A stretch of DNA of 64,000 nucleotides from assembly GCA_902611415.1 (NCBI GenBank), contig CACLZM010000006.1, positions 1 to 64,000 of the forward strand, read 5' to 3'. This document shows, in pieces, positions 50,613 to 59,159 of the stretch. The position numbers were made by a program, and so were the translations under genes. Source of the DNA: an uncultured Alphaproteobacteria bacterium (GTDB lineage: Bacteria > Pseudomonadota > Alphaproteobacteria > HIMB59). A model generated the notes under the pieces. That model was not told the DNA's origin, searched no databases, and saw only the letters and a program-made list of their open reading frames with translations. How positions within the stretch are numbered: the first letter of the stretch is position 1; each line of letters begins with the position of its first letter.

Positions 50613-52736
50613 ATGTCTTTAAATCAAAATATAGATACTAAAAATAAATTAAATAAAAATATAATTTTTTACTTAAGTATTTTTATCATTGGGGCAGTAG
50701 CATATTATCTGTCGATTATTAATGAGGACCCCACTGTATTTCCTAAATCTATTACTGATGAATTTAAATTTACTGCATGGATAAATGCCGGAGAGGATTA
50801 TTTAAAAGATAACTATAGATGGATAACGAGATTATTTGCCTCTTTTTTACAAGCTGGTTACATGTCATTGGAAAATTTCTTTGTTGAGTCTCCATGGATT
50901 TTAATAATGTCTTTAATGGCTCTTCCAGCTTTAGCATATGGTGGTATTAAACTTTCTCTATTTTGTATATTTACAGTTTATTTCTGGGGTGCTGTCGACA
51001 TGTGGGAAGTATCAATGCAAACATTAGCTTTAATGGGCTTATCAGTAATTTTATCTGTAATTTTTGGAGTTATCCTAGGAATACTCAGTTCTCAAAGTGA
51101 TAGATTTGAAAATTTTCTAAAACCTATTTTAGATACCATGCAAGTCATGCCAGCCTTTGTATATTTATTCCCTGCTATGTTCTTTTTTGGAATTGGCGGT
51201 GCTCCAGCAATACTTGCTACACTAATTTATGCTATGCCTCCAATTATTAGGTTAACAAATTTAGGAATAAGACAAGTATCTAAAGAAACAATCGAGTCAG
51301 CTGAGTCTTTTGGATCTAATAAATTTCAACTTTTATTTAAGATTAAAATTCCAATGGCCTTACCTAGTATCATGATGGGTGTTAATCAAACAATTATGAT
51401 GGCTTTAGCTTTAGTTGTTCTTGCAACCTTTATTGGTGCTGAAGGTTTAGGCGGTCAAGTATGGCAAGCAATTAGAAAATTAGATGTTGGTTGGGCAATG
51501 GAAGGGGGCTTGTGTATTTTATTTATGGCAATAATGTTTGATAGAATAAGTAGTGCTATCAGTAAAGAAAAAGAAACCTTACCTGATGATGTAAAAAAAT
51601 TTTACTTATTGCCGCAAAATCTACACAGAAACCCTGTAGCAAACTTAATTGAATTACCTTTGAGAATATCTGTAAAGCTCATAAATATATTTTTTACAAC
51701 TATTGTTAATGTTTTTGCTAGTTTAATTGCTAGCTTTATTTCTTTTTTTAATAAGTCTCAAAAAGGTTCAGTTAAAAATTTTATAAATCAGCGATATTTT
51801 TTATTTTCATCATTTTTAATTTTTATCTTTATTTATATTTTTGATGCATACATTTATAGTATAGGAACTTTTCCAGAAACTTGGGCAATTGATATTCAAA
51901 AACCAATAGAAGATGCTGTCAAGGCAATGACTCTTGATCCAGGTTTTATATCATTTGCAAAAGGCATGAAGTATTTTGTTTACTTATATTTGCTAAACCC
52001 ATTAAATTTATTTCTAACTCAGATACCTTGGTGGTATACAATGATTGTTTTTATACTTATAGGATATGTGACAGTTGGAATTAAGTTTGCCACCATTACC
52101 GCAATATTATTAGCCTTTATTGGAGCTACAGGTATGTGGGTGCATTCAATGATTACGCTATCTTCAGTATTAGTATCAGTTTTAATTTGTTTTGTAATAG
52201 GAGTACCACTTGGAGTAATAGCATCCTACAATAAATGGTACAGAGATATCCAAAATGTTGTTTTAGATGCAATGCAAACTTTGCCTTATTTTTGTTATTT
52301 AATTCCTGTTTTAATGTTTTTTGGTGGAAATATTGTATCTGCAGTTATTGCAACTGTTATATATTCTGTACCTCCAATAATAAGATTAACAGCTCTTGGT
52401 TTATCACAAGTTTCAGGAAGCTATTCAGAGGTATCTAAATCTTTTGGAGGAACAGGAATTCAAACTTTAAATAAAGTAAAATTTCCATTAGCTGTACCCA
52501 GTCTCGTTATGGGTTTTAATCAAACTGTAATTATGGCTTTTGCAATGCAAATTGTTACACCATTGATTGGAGGAAAAGGTCTAGGACTCCAAGTATTTAA
52601 CGCACTTCAAAGATCAGATACAGGAAGAGGTCTATCAGCTGGTTTGGCTATCGTTCTTCTTGCTATTATCATAGATAGAATAACCCACGCCTGGACTAAG
52701 AAACAAAGACAAGCCCTTGGATTAGATAAATCCTAA
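50613..52736 (+). CDS. Glycine betaine/proline-type ABC transporter permease, two permease domains in tandem
   Basis: Two internal homologous blocks: ILDTMQVMPAFVYLFPAMFFFGIGGAPAILATLIYAMPPIIRLTNLG and VLDAMQTLPYFCYLIPVLMFFGGNIVSAVIATVIYSVPPIIRLTALG. Confidence 0.92.
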   Translation: MSLNQNIDTKNKLNKNIIFYLSIFIIGAVAYYLSIINEDPTVFPKSITDEFKFTAWINAGEDYLKDNYRWITRLFASFLQAGYMSLENFFVESPWILIMSLMALPALAYGGIKLSLFCIFTVYFWGAVDMWEVSMQTLALMGLSVILSVIFGVILGILSSQSDRFENFLKPILDTMQVMPAFVYLFPAMFFFGIGGAPAILATLIYAMPPIIRLTNLGIRQVSKETIESAESFGSNKFQLLFKIKIPMALPSIMMGVNQTIMMALALVVLATFIGAEGLGGQVWQAIRKLDVGWAMEGGLCILFMAIMFDRISSAISKEKETLPDDVKKFYLLPQNLHRNPVANLIELPLRISVKLINIFFTTIVNVFASLIASFISFFNKSQKGSVKNFINQRYFLFSSFLIFIFIYIFDAYIYSIGTFPETWAIDIQKPIEDAVKAMTLDPGFISFAKGMKYFVYLYLLNPLNLFLTQIPWWYTMIVFILIGYVTVGIKFATITAILLAFIGATGMWVHSMITLSSVLVSVLICFVIGVPLGVIASYNKWYRDIQNVVLDAMQTLPYFCYLIPVLMFFGGNIVSAVIATVIYSVPPIIRLTALGLSQVSGSYSEVSKSFGGTGIQTLNKVKFPLAVPSLVMGFNQTVIMAFAMQIVTPLIGGKGLGLQVFNALQRSDTGRGLSAGLAIVLLAIIIDRITHAWTKKQRQALGLDKS

Positions 52737-55081
52737 TGGGATCTAAGAAAGATCTTCCCTTAACTAGTTCGCATTGGGGAACTTATAGAGCAAAAGTAAA
52801 TAATGGGAAAGTTACAGAATTAATTGGATGGGAAAATGATAAAGATCCATCACCAATAGGTCCGGGCATTGTAGGAATTCACGATAATCAAACGCGTATT
52901 GATAAGCCTATGATAAGAAAAAGTTGGATTGATAATGGACCAGGAACAAACAATAACCTAAGAGGGATAGATCCTTTTGTGGCTGTATCTTGGGATGAAG
53001 CTGAAAATATAGTGGCCAAAGAATTAAACAGAGTGAGAGAAAACTTTGGTAATTCCTCAATATTTGGTGGATCTTATGGCTGGGCTAGTGCTGGAAGATT
53101 TCATCACGCTCAAAGCCAACTACATCGTTTTTTAAATTGTATTGGTGGCTACACAAGATCAAAGTTTACATACAGTTTTGCTGCAGCAGAAGCAATGGTT
53201 CCCCATATACTTGGAAGTTATAGAGCCTATCTTGATACCTGCACTAGTTGGGACTCAATCGAAGATAACACAGAACTATTTGTATGTTTTGGAGGGGTTC
53301 CTTTAAAAAATGGTCAAATAGCTCAAGGTGGAACTGGAAGCCATAATCAAAAAGAAAAACTTATTAGTTCTGCTAAAGCTGGCATAAGATTTGTAAATTT
53401 GAGTCCACTTAAAAGTGACTTGTTAGATGAGGTTAAAGGAAAGTGGTTACCTTTAAGACCTAATACTGATGTAGCCATTATGCTTGGTCTAGCACACACT
53501 CTATACAAAGAAAACTTATATGATGAAATATTTATTGAAAAATACACAGAAGGTTTTGATATTTTCTTACCATATCTTTTAGGAGATTTAGATGGAGTTG
53601 TAAAAGATGCTAATTGGGCCTCAGAAATAAGTGAAATCTCAGCAGAAGAAATTATATCTCTAGCAATGGACATGTCCTCAAAGCGAACTATGATATCTGT
53701 TAGTTGGTCTTTAACTCGCCAAGATCATGGTGAACAGCCTTTTTGGGCAGCAATTATGCTGGCATCAATGTTGGGTCAAATAGGTTTGCCAGGCGGTGGT
53801 TTTGGATTTGGTTATAGTGCAACTAATCACATTGGTGGGCAGTTTTCTATTATTCCTGGTGCTGCTTTTCCACAATCTGACAATAAAATTGATAATTTTA
53901 TTCCAGTTGCGAGGATAAGTGATTTACTTTTAAATCCGGGTGAAACTTTTCATTTTGATGGCAAGGAGTATGAATATCCTGATATTAAATTAATTTATTG
54001 GGCAGGTGGAAACCCATTTCATCATCATCAGGATATTAATAAACTTTTACTAGCTTGGCAAAAACCTGAAACCATTATTTCTAATGAATGGTGCTGGAAC
54101 TCTTTAGCTAAATATTCAGATATTATCTTACCTTGTACCACTCCACTTGAAAGACAAGATATAATGCTTACTCCAAGAGATCCTTATGTAATTTCAATGT
54201 CAAAATTAGTTGAACCATTTGAAGAGGCTAAAAGTGATTTTGATATTTTTAAAGGAATTGCAAAAAAAATGGATATTGAAAATCTTTTTACTGAAGGAAG
54301 AGATGAAGAAGCTTGGCAAAAATGGATTTATCAAGAAACATCAGTCAAATCAAAGTCATTAAAAAATATTGATTTTCCTAACTATCAGGATTTTAGAAAA
54401 AAAGGGTGGTTTAAAGTTCCACCACCAAAAGAAAATACAATAATGTTAAAAGATTTTAGAGAAGATCCTACTAAATTCCCACTCTCAACTCCAAGTGGAA
54501 AAATAGAAATATATTCTAAAACAGTAGATAGTTTTAATTATGATGATTGTCCTGGTCATCCAACCTGGTTAGAACCCTGTGAATGGCTTGGAAGTAAAAA
54601 TAAAAATTATCCTTTACATTTAATATCTAATCAACCAAAAAATAAATTACATAGTCAAATGGATCACGGAAGTTATAGTAAATCTTTTAAAATTAAAGAT
54701 CGTGAACCAATTGAAATGAATAGTGTTGATGCTAGTAGTCGAGGTATAAATGAGGGAGATATAGTAAAACTTTTCAATGACAGAGGTGCCTGTTTAGCTG
54801 GTGTAAACATTAATGATAATATACGCCCTGGAGTTGTTCAAATTAGTACAGGTGCATGGTACGATCCTGAGGATACTAAAAATTTAAAAACTATCTGTAA
54901 ACATGGTAATCCTAATGTCCTTACAAAAGACAAAGGAACTTCGAAATTAGGTCAAGGTCCTATAGCACATTCATGTCTCATCGAAGTAGAATTAGTTAAA
55001 GATAAAATTTCACCTGTGACCGCATTTGACCCTCCTGTTATTATTCGTGACTATAAATCTAATAGAGTCATTGATAAATAA
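52736..55081 (+). CDS. Molybdopterin-dependent S/N-oxide reductase-family enzyme (BisC/TorA-like)
   Basis: FGGSYGWASAGRFHHAQSQLHRFLN, FTYSFAAAEAMVPHILG, DHGEQPFWAAIMLASMLGQIGLPGGGFGFGY; start overlaps the permease stop (TAATG). Confidence 0.88.
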   Translation: MGSKKDLPLTSSHWGTYRAKVNNGKVTELIGWENDKDPSPIGPGIVGIHDNQTRIDKPMIRKSWIDNGPGTNNNLRGIDPFVAVSWDEAENIVAKELNRVRENFGNSSIFGGSYGWASAGRFHHAQSQLHRFLNCIGGYTRSKFTYSFAAAEAMVPHILGSYRAYLDTCTSWDSIEDNTELFVCFGGVPLKNGQIAQGGTGSHNQKEKLISSAKAGIRFVNLSPLKSDLLDEVKGKWLPLRPNTDVAIMLGLAHTLYKENLYDEIFIEKYTEGFDIFLPYLLGDLDGVVKDANWASEISEISAEEIISLAMDMSSKRTMISVSWSLTRQDHGEQPFWAAIMLASMLGQIGLPGGGFGFGYSATNHIGGQFSIIPGAAFPQSDNKIDNFIPVARISDLLLNPGETFHFDGKEYEYPDIKLIYWAGGNPFHHHQDINKLLLAWQKPETIISNEWCWNSLAKYSDIILPCTTPLERQDIMLTPRDPYVISMSKLVEPFEEAKSDFDIFKGIAKKMDIENLFTEGRDEEAWQKWIYQETSVKSKSLKNIDFPNYQDFRKKGWFKVPPPKENTIMLKDFREDPTKFPLSTPSGKIEIYSKTVDSFNYDDCPGHPTWLEPCEWLGSKNKNYPLHLISNQPKNKLHSQMDHGSYSKSFKIKDREPIEMNSVDASSRGINEGDIVKLFNDRGACLAGVNINDNIRPGVVQISTGAWYDPEDTKNLKTICKHGNPNVLTKDKGTSKLGQGPIAHSCLIEVELVKDKISPVTAFDPPVIIRDYKSNRVIDK

Positions 55082-56278
55082 ATGGGAAATTTACAAGAAG
55101 AAGCTGATCTAAATAAAACAATTCAAATTAGTGCACGTAGATTTGAAGAGTCTCCTTTCATTCAACGTACTAATACTTCGAATATGGTTAGAGGCGTCTA
55201 TGCAGGAAGATACTTTCCTATGAAAATTGATGAAGATCCTTTAGAAAAATATTGGCTTTTAAGACAAAAAGCTCTTTTATTTGATGTTCCAGAAAAACCG
55301 ATAGAAATATCAGGAAAAGACTCAGTTTCTTTTTTGAATAAAGTGCTGACAAGAGAAATTTCAAAAACAAAAATTGGCAGAGGTTATTATGCACTTGCCT
55401 GTACACCAAAAGGTGGAATTTTCATGGATGGAGTTTTATTTAGGTTTGATGAAGAAAAGTTTTGGTACGTTCAAGCGGATGGCCCATTTGAAGATTGGCT
55501 TATTGCTCATAGTTCAAATTATGATATTCAAATAAAAGACCCTAAATCCAGAGTTCTTCAAATTCAAGGTCCGGCATCAATCGATATTATGAAGTTAGCT
55601 TCTAATGCAAAGATTGATGAAAATATGCCTTATTTTACATCCAATTTTTTTGATCTAGGGGGGCAAACTTTATATGTTTCAAGAACAGGTTTTACAAATG
55701 AATTAGGTTTTGAAATTTTTTGTGATGGTTTTAACACAGACCATTTGGCTCTATGGGACCATCTTATTGAATGTGGTAAACGATATGGTATGCAATTTTC
55801 TGCCTCTAGAGCCATGACTATTAGAAGAATTGAGGGTGGTATTTTTGGAAATTTAACTGATATAGATACAACAATTACTCCTTTCGAAGCAGGGCTGGGG
55901 TATTTTGTGAATATGGATAAAGATTTTATCGGTAAAGATGCATTAATTAAAAAAGATAAAAGGACTTGTTTATTTGGAATAACATGTAAAACAGCAGTTC
56001 CTAAAGCCGGAAGTAAAATAAAAATTAATGATAAACAAGTCGGCTACATAACAGCAGGTGTACCGTCTCCAACTCTCCAACAAGGAATTGGTTATGTAAG
56101 ATTTTATGAACCAAATGATTATATAAATAAAGAGATAGAAATGATTCTCCCAGATAATTCTTCACACACCGGAGTCGTTGTAGATTTACCTTTTTATGAT
56201 AAAGAAAAAAAAATTGTAAAGGGTATAGATAGATCTATTCCCATTAAACCTGATAGTAATTCTTTTGATGCAAAATAA
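55082..56278 (+). CDS. DmdA/GcvT-family THF-dependent methyltransferase
   Basis: ISARRFEESPFIQR, EKYWLLRQKALLFDVPEKPIEISGKDSVSFLNKVLTREISKTKIGRGYYA, SRTGFTNELGFEIFC. Confidence 0.85.
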   Translation: MGNLQEEADLNKTIQISARRFEESPFIQRTNTSNMVRGVYAGRYFPMKIDEDPLEKYWLLRQKALLFDVPEKPIEISGKDSVSFLNKVLTREISKTKIGRGYYALACTPKGGIFMDGVLFRFDEEKFWYVQADGPFEDWLIAHSSNYDIQIKDPKSRVLQIQGPASIDIMKLASNAKIDENMPYFTSNFFDLGGQTLYVSRTGFTNELGFEIFCDGFNTDHLALWDHLIECGKRYGMQFSASRAMTIRRIEGGIFGNLTDIDTTITPFEAGLGYFVNMDKDFIGKDALIKKDKRTCLFGITCKTAVPKAGSKIKINDKQVGYITAGVPSPTLQQGIGYVRFYEPNDYINKEIEMILPDNSSHTGVVVDLPFYDKEKKIVKGIDRSIPIKPDSNSFDAK

Positions 56279-57056
56279 TTTCCTTAAAAATAAAAAAATT
56301 ATTTTATCTGCTGGTGCTTCTGGGATAGGTCTAGCTACTGTAAAATTATTACTATTACAAGGTGCTATTGTTTATACTTGTGATATTGATAAAAAAAATA
56401 TTAATAAACTGAAAAAAAATTCATACTTTAATAAAAAACTTTTTATATCAGAATGCGATGCTTCAAAAGAAGATGAGGTAAAAAAATTTTATAAAGAAAT
56501 ATCAAATAAAACAAAAAAAATAGATGGACTTATAAATAATATTGGAATAGCTGGACCCACATCTCCTTTAGAGAAAATTAAATCTGATGATTGGGAAAAG
56601 ACCTTACATGTAAATATTAATAGTCATTTTTATTTTACTAAATATGCAATACCCATGATTAAGAAATCTAAAAATGGCTCAATCATCAATATTTCCTCTA
56701 CAGCTGGTATTGATGGTTTTCCTAATAGATCACCTTATGCGGCAAGCAAATGGGCCTTAGTTGGTATTACTAAAACTTTAGCAATGGAATTAGGTAAATT
56801 TAATATACGAGTAAATGCAATATGCCCGGGTTCGGTTAAAGGTGCGAGAATGATGAGAGTCATAAAAGCGAAAGCAAAAATGTTAAAGCAATCTGTAAGA
56901 TCAATTGAAAAAGATTTTGTTTCTATGAGTTCTTTAAAACAATGGGTTTATGAAGATGATATAGCAAAAATGTGTTCCTTTTTAATTTCTCAAGACTCCC
57001 TTAGAGTCTCAGGTCAAGTAATTTCTATTGATGGAAATACTGAGAGAATGGATTAA
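56265..57056 (+). CDS. Short-chain dehydrogenase/reductase
   Basis: SAGASGIGLA, NNIGIAGPT, SPYAASKWALVG (YxxxK). Confidence 0.92.
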   Translation: MMQNNFLKNKKIILSAGASGIGLATVKLLLLQGAIVYTCDIDKKNINKLKKNSYFNKKLFISECDASKEDEVKKFYKEISNKTKKIDGLINNIGIAGPTSPLEKIKSDDWEKTLHVNINSHFYFTKYAIPMIKKSKNGSIINISSTAGIDGFPNRSPYAASKWALVGITKTLAMELGKFNIRVNAICPGSVKGARMMRVIKAKAKMLKQSVRSIEKDFVSMSSLKQWVYEDDIAKMCSFLISQDSLRVSGQVISIDGNTERMD

Positions 57057-57940
57057 GTTTTTTTTAGCTTTAAATAATCTCTAGTCTCTTGGGGACTCAT
57101 AATAGAGGAGCCCAACTCATGAACTATTTTTATTGCCTTTTCAACTAATTGTGGATTAGTTGCAAGTTTTCCCTTTGATAAATATAAATTATCTTCAAGC
57201 CCAACTCTGGGATTACCTCCAAGTAAAACTGTTTGTGCAACAAAGGGCATTTCATTTCTTGAAATTGCAAAGCCTGACCAAATAGCATTTTTAGGCATGA
57301 CATCTAACATTGCAATCATAGCTGTAGTTTTTGCTGGAGCTCCCCAGGGAATTCCTAAACACATTTGATATAAGGGTGGGTCGCTAAGAAGTCCTTCTTC
57401 ATAAAGCTGAGCACCAAACCACATATTACCTAAATCAAATGCTTCAACTTCAGGTTTAACCCCAATTTCTTTTAATCGTTTTGCTGCTTTTCTTAAATCA
57501 TTTGGAGTATTGACTGCCAACACAGAACTATCACCAAAATTTAAAGTTCCAGCATCAAGTGTACAAATTTCCGGAAGTAATTCCTCTACATGAGATATTC
57601 TTTCCATAATATTAGCCATATCTGTATATGGACCAAAATCCATTGGGTTATCTCCTTCACCTATATCTAAATCACCTCCCATACCGGTTGTTAAATTAAT
57701 AATTACATCAGTGTCACTAGATCTAATTATTTCAACTACTTCCTTATAAAATTCAAATTTTCGACTAGGCGTTCCATCTTCCTCTCTGACATGAATATGA
57801 ACTATAGATGCACCTGCTTGAGCAGACTCTATTGCGGATTTAGCTATTTGTTTTGGAGTCTTTGGAAGATCAGGATGTTTTGATGCAGTGTCACCGGATC
57901 CATTAACAGCACATGTAAGAAATACTTTAGTTTTTATCAT
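57053..57940 (-). CDS. BKACE family (DUF849) beta-keto acid cleavage enzyme
   Basis: VFLTCAVNGSGDTASKHPDLPKTPKQIA, ASIVHIHVREEDGTPS, NPRVGLEDNLYLSKGKLATN. Confidence 0.92.
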   Translation of the reverse strand: MIKTKVFLTCAVNGSGDTASKHPDLPKTPKQIAKSAIESAQAGASIVHIHVREEDGTPSRKFEFYKEVVEIIRSSDTDVIINLTTGMGGDLDIGEGDNPMDFGPYTDMANIMERISHVEELLPEICTLDAGTLNFGDSSVLAVNTPNDLRKAAKRLKEIGVKPEVEAFDLGNMWFGAQLYEEGLLSDPPLYQMCLGIPWGAPAKTTAMIAMLDVMPKNAIWSGFAISRNEMPFVAQTVLLGGNPRVGLEDNLYLSKGKLATNPQLVEKAIKIVHELGSSIMSPQETRDYLKLKKT

Positions 57941-58073
57941 TTTTGATAGTATTACACTTAATTAATTAATAAAAAACATATTTTATAGAGTTTTGTTACC
58001 TATTAATGAATAAATAACATATGTACTTTGACTATTTTTTGTTAATATAAACACTTTATGGGAGGGATAATCT

Positions 58074-59075
58074 ATGAGAATATCTAAAACAATTATAACT
58101 TTTATTCTATCCTCTATTCTTTTTACCGCAACATTCAGTAAAGCTAATGCCGAAAAATTATTAGCAGCCATCGCTGACTGGACAGGTGGAGAGATTTCAT
58201 GTCAAGTAGCTGTAAGCATACTTGAAGATGAGTTAGGATACGAAATTGATAGAATCGTATTTGCCTCAGGAACTGGCTTGTGGGAAGCTATTGCTGCTGG
58301 TGATATTGATTTTGCTTGCGAGTCATGGCCTAGTTACGCTGAAGCTGATGACGTTATGTTAAGTGGCGACCTTATCCATGGTGGAGAAGTTAAAATGACT
58401 TACTCTGGTGATGGAAGTGTAAAATTACTTGGAACTGTTGGTATTACTGGTATGTCAGATTATTATGTTCCAAAATATTGGGCTGATGCAAATCCAGATT
58501 TTTCTAGCTTTGCTGATTTAAATAAATTCAAAGAAGATTTTGCGACTATGGAGTCTGGTGGTAAAGGTCGATTAATTGGTTGTCCAGTTGCTGGTTGGAA
58601 CTGTCATGATCAAAAAAGATTAGATTTACTTGGTCTAGACTTTGTAGCTGATGAATTAGGAACCGAAACTGCTGCTCTTGCTGAAGCGCAAGGTATGTAC
58701 GATAGAGGTGAACCTTTCTTAATGTATCTTTGGGAGCCTCATTGGTTCTTTGGTGTTAACGAATTAGTAGGTGTTAAATTAGCTCCAAATAAAACATGTG
58801 ATACCTTTACAGAGGCTAACAACTGGGAAACTTGTGGAGCTGACTATTGGCCAGCTACTGGTTGGGCTGTTGACTATCCAATGAACTACGGTAATCCTGA
58901 TACATTTGCTAAACCAGAAAACCAAAAAGCACTTGAATTCTTTGGTAAAATGGCATTATCAAATGCAGATCAAGCAGCGATGCTCGTTAAAGTTCGTGAA
59001 GGTGGTGAACTTAATGATGTTGTTGCTGAATGGAAAGCAAACAATAAATCTACTTGGGAGAAATGGTTACCATAA
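58074..59075 (+). CDS. Glycine betaine-type ABC transporter substrate-binding protein (ProX/OpuAC-like)
   Basis: Signal peptide, LLAAIADWTGGEISCQVAVSILEDELGYEID, GDIDFACESWPSY, FLMYLWEPHWFFGV; preceded by a GGGAGGG Shine-Dalgarno. Confidence 0.92.
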   Translation: MRISKTIITFILSSILFTATFSKANAEKLLAAIADWTGGEISCQVAVSILEDELGYEIDRIVFASGTGLWEAIAAGDIDFACESWPSYAEADDVMLSGDLIHGGEVKMTYSGDGSVKLLGTVGITGMSDYYVPKYWADANPDFSSFADLNKFKEDFATMESGGKGRLIGCPVAGWNCHDQKRLDLLGLDFVADELGTETAALAEAQGMYDRGEPFLMYLWEPHWFFGVNELVGVKLAPNKTCDTFTEANNWETCGADYWPATGWAVDYPMNYGNPDTFAKPENQKALEFFGKMALSNADQAAMLVKVREGGELNDVVAEWKANNKSTWEKWLP

Positions 59076-59111
59076 TCCTAGGATAATCTAGATTTTTTAT
59101 TTTATTTATTA

Positions 59112-59134
59112 GGCCCTGTATATATTGCAGGGCC
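59112..59134 (+). terminator. GC-rich stem-loop 3' of the substrate-binding protein gene
   Basis: GGCCCTG-tatatattg-CAGGGCC, perfect 7 bp stem; no downstream T-tract, so it may be an mRNA-stabilising hairpin. Confidence 0.5.
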
Positions 59135-59159
59135 AACCTAATTACTCCGTTGATATACT

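Noticed and set aside
53347-53673. 108 aa minus-strand ORF
   Set aside because: Antisense to the molybdoenzyme; Ser/Pro-rich translation typical of antisense.
57941-58073. sigma70-like promoter upstream of the betaine-binding protein (TTGACT ... TATAAA)
   Set aside because: The -35/-10-like hexamers are only 12 nt apart; not supportable as a promoter without TSS data.
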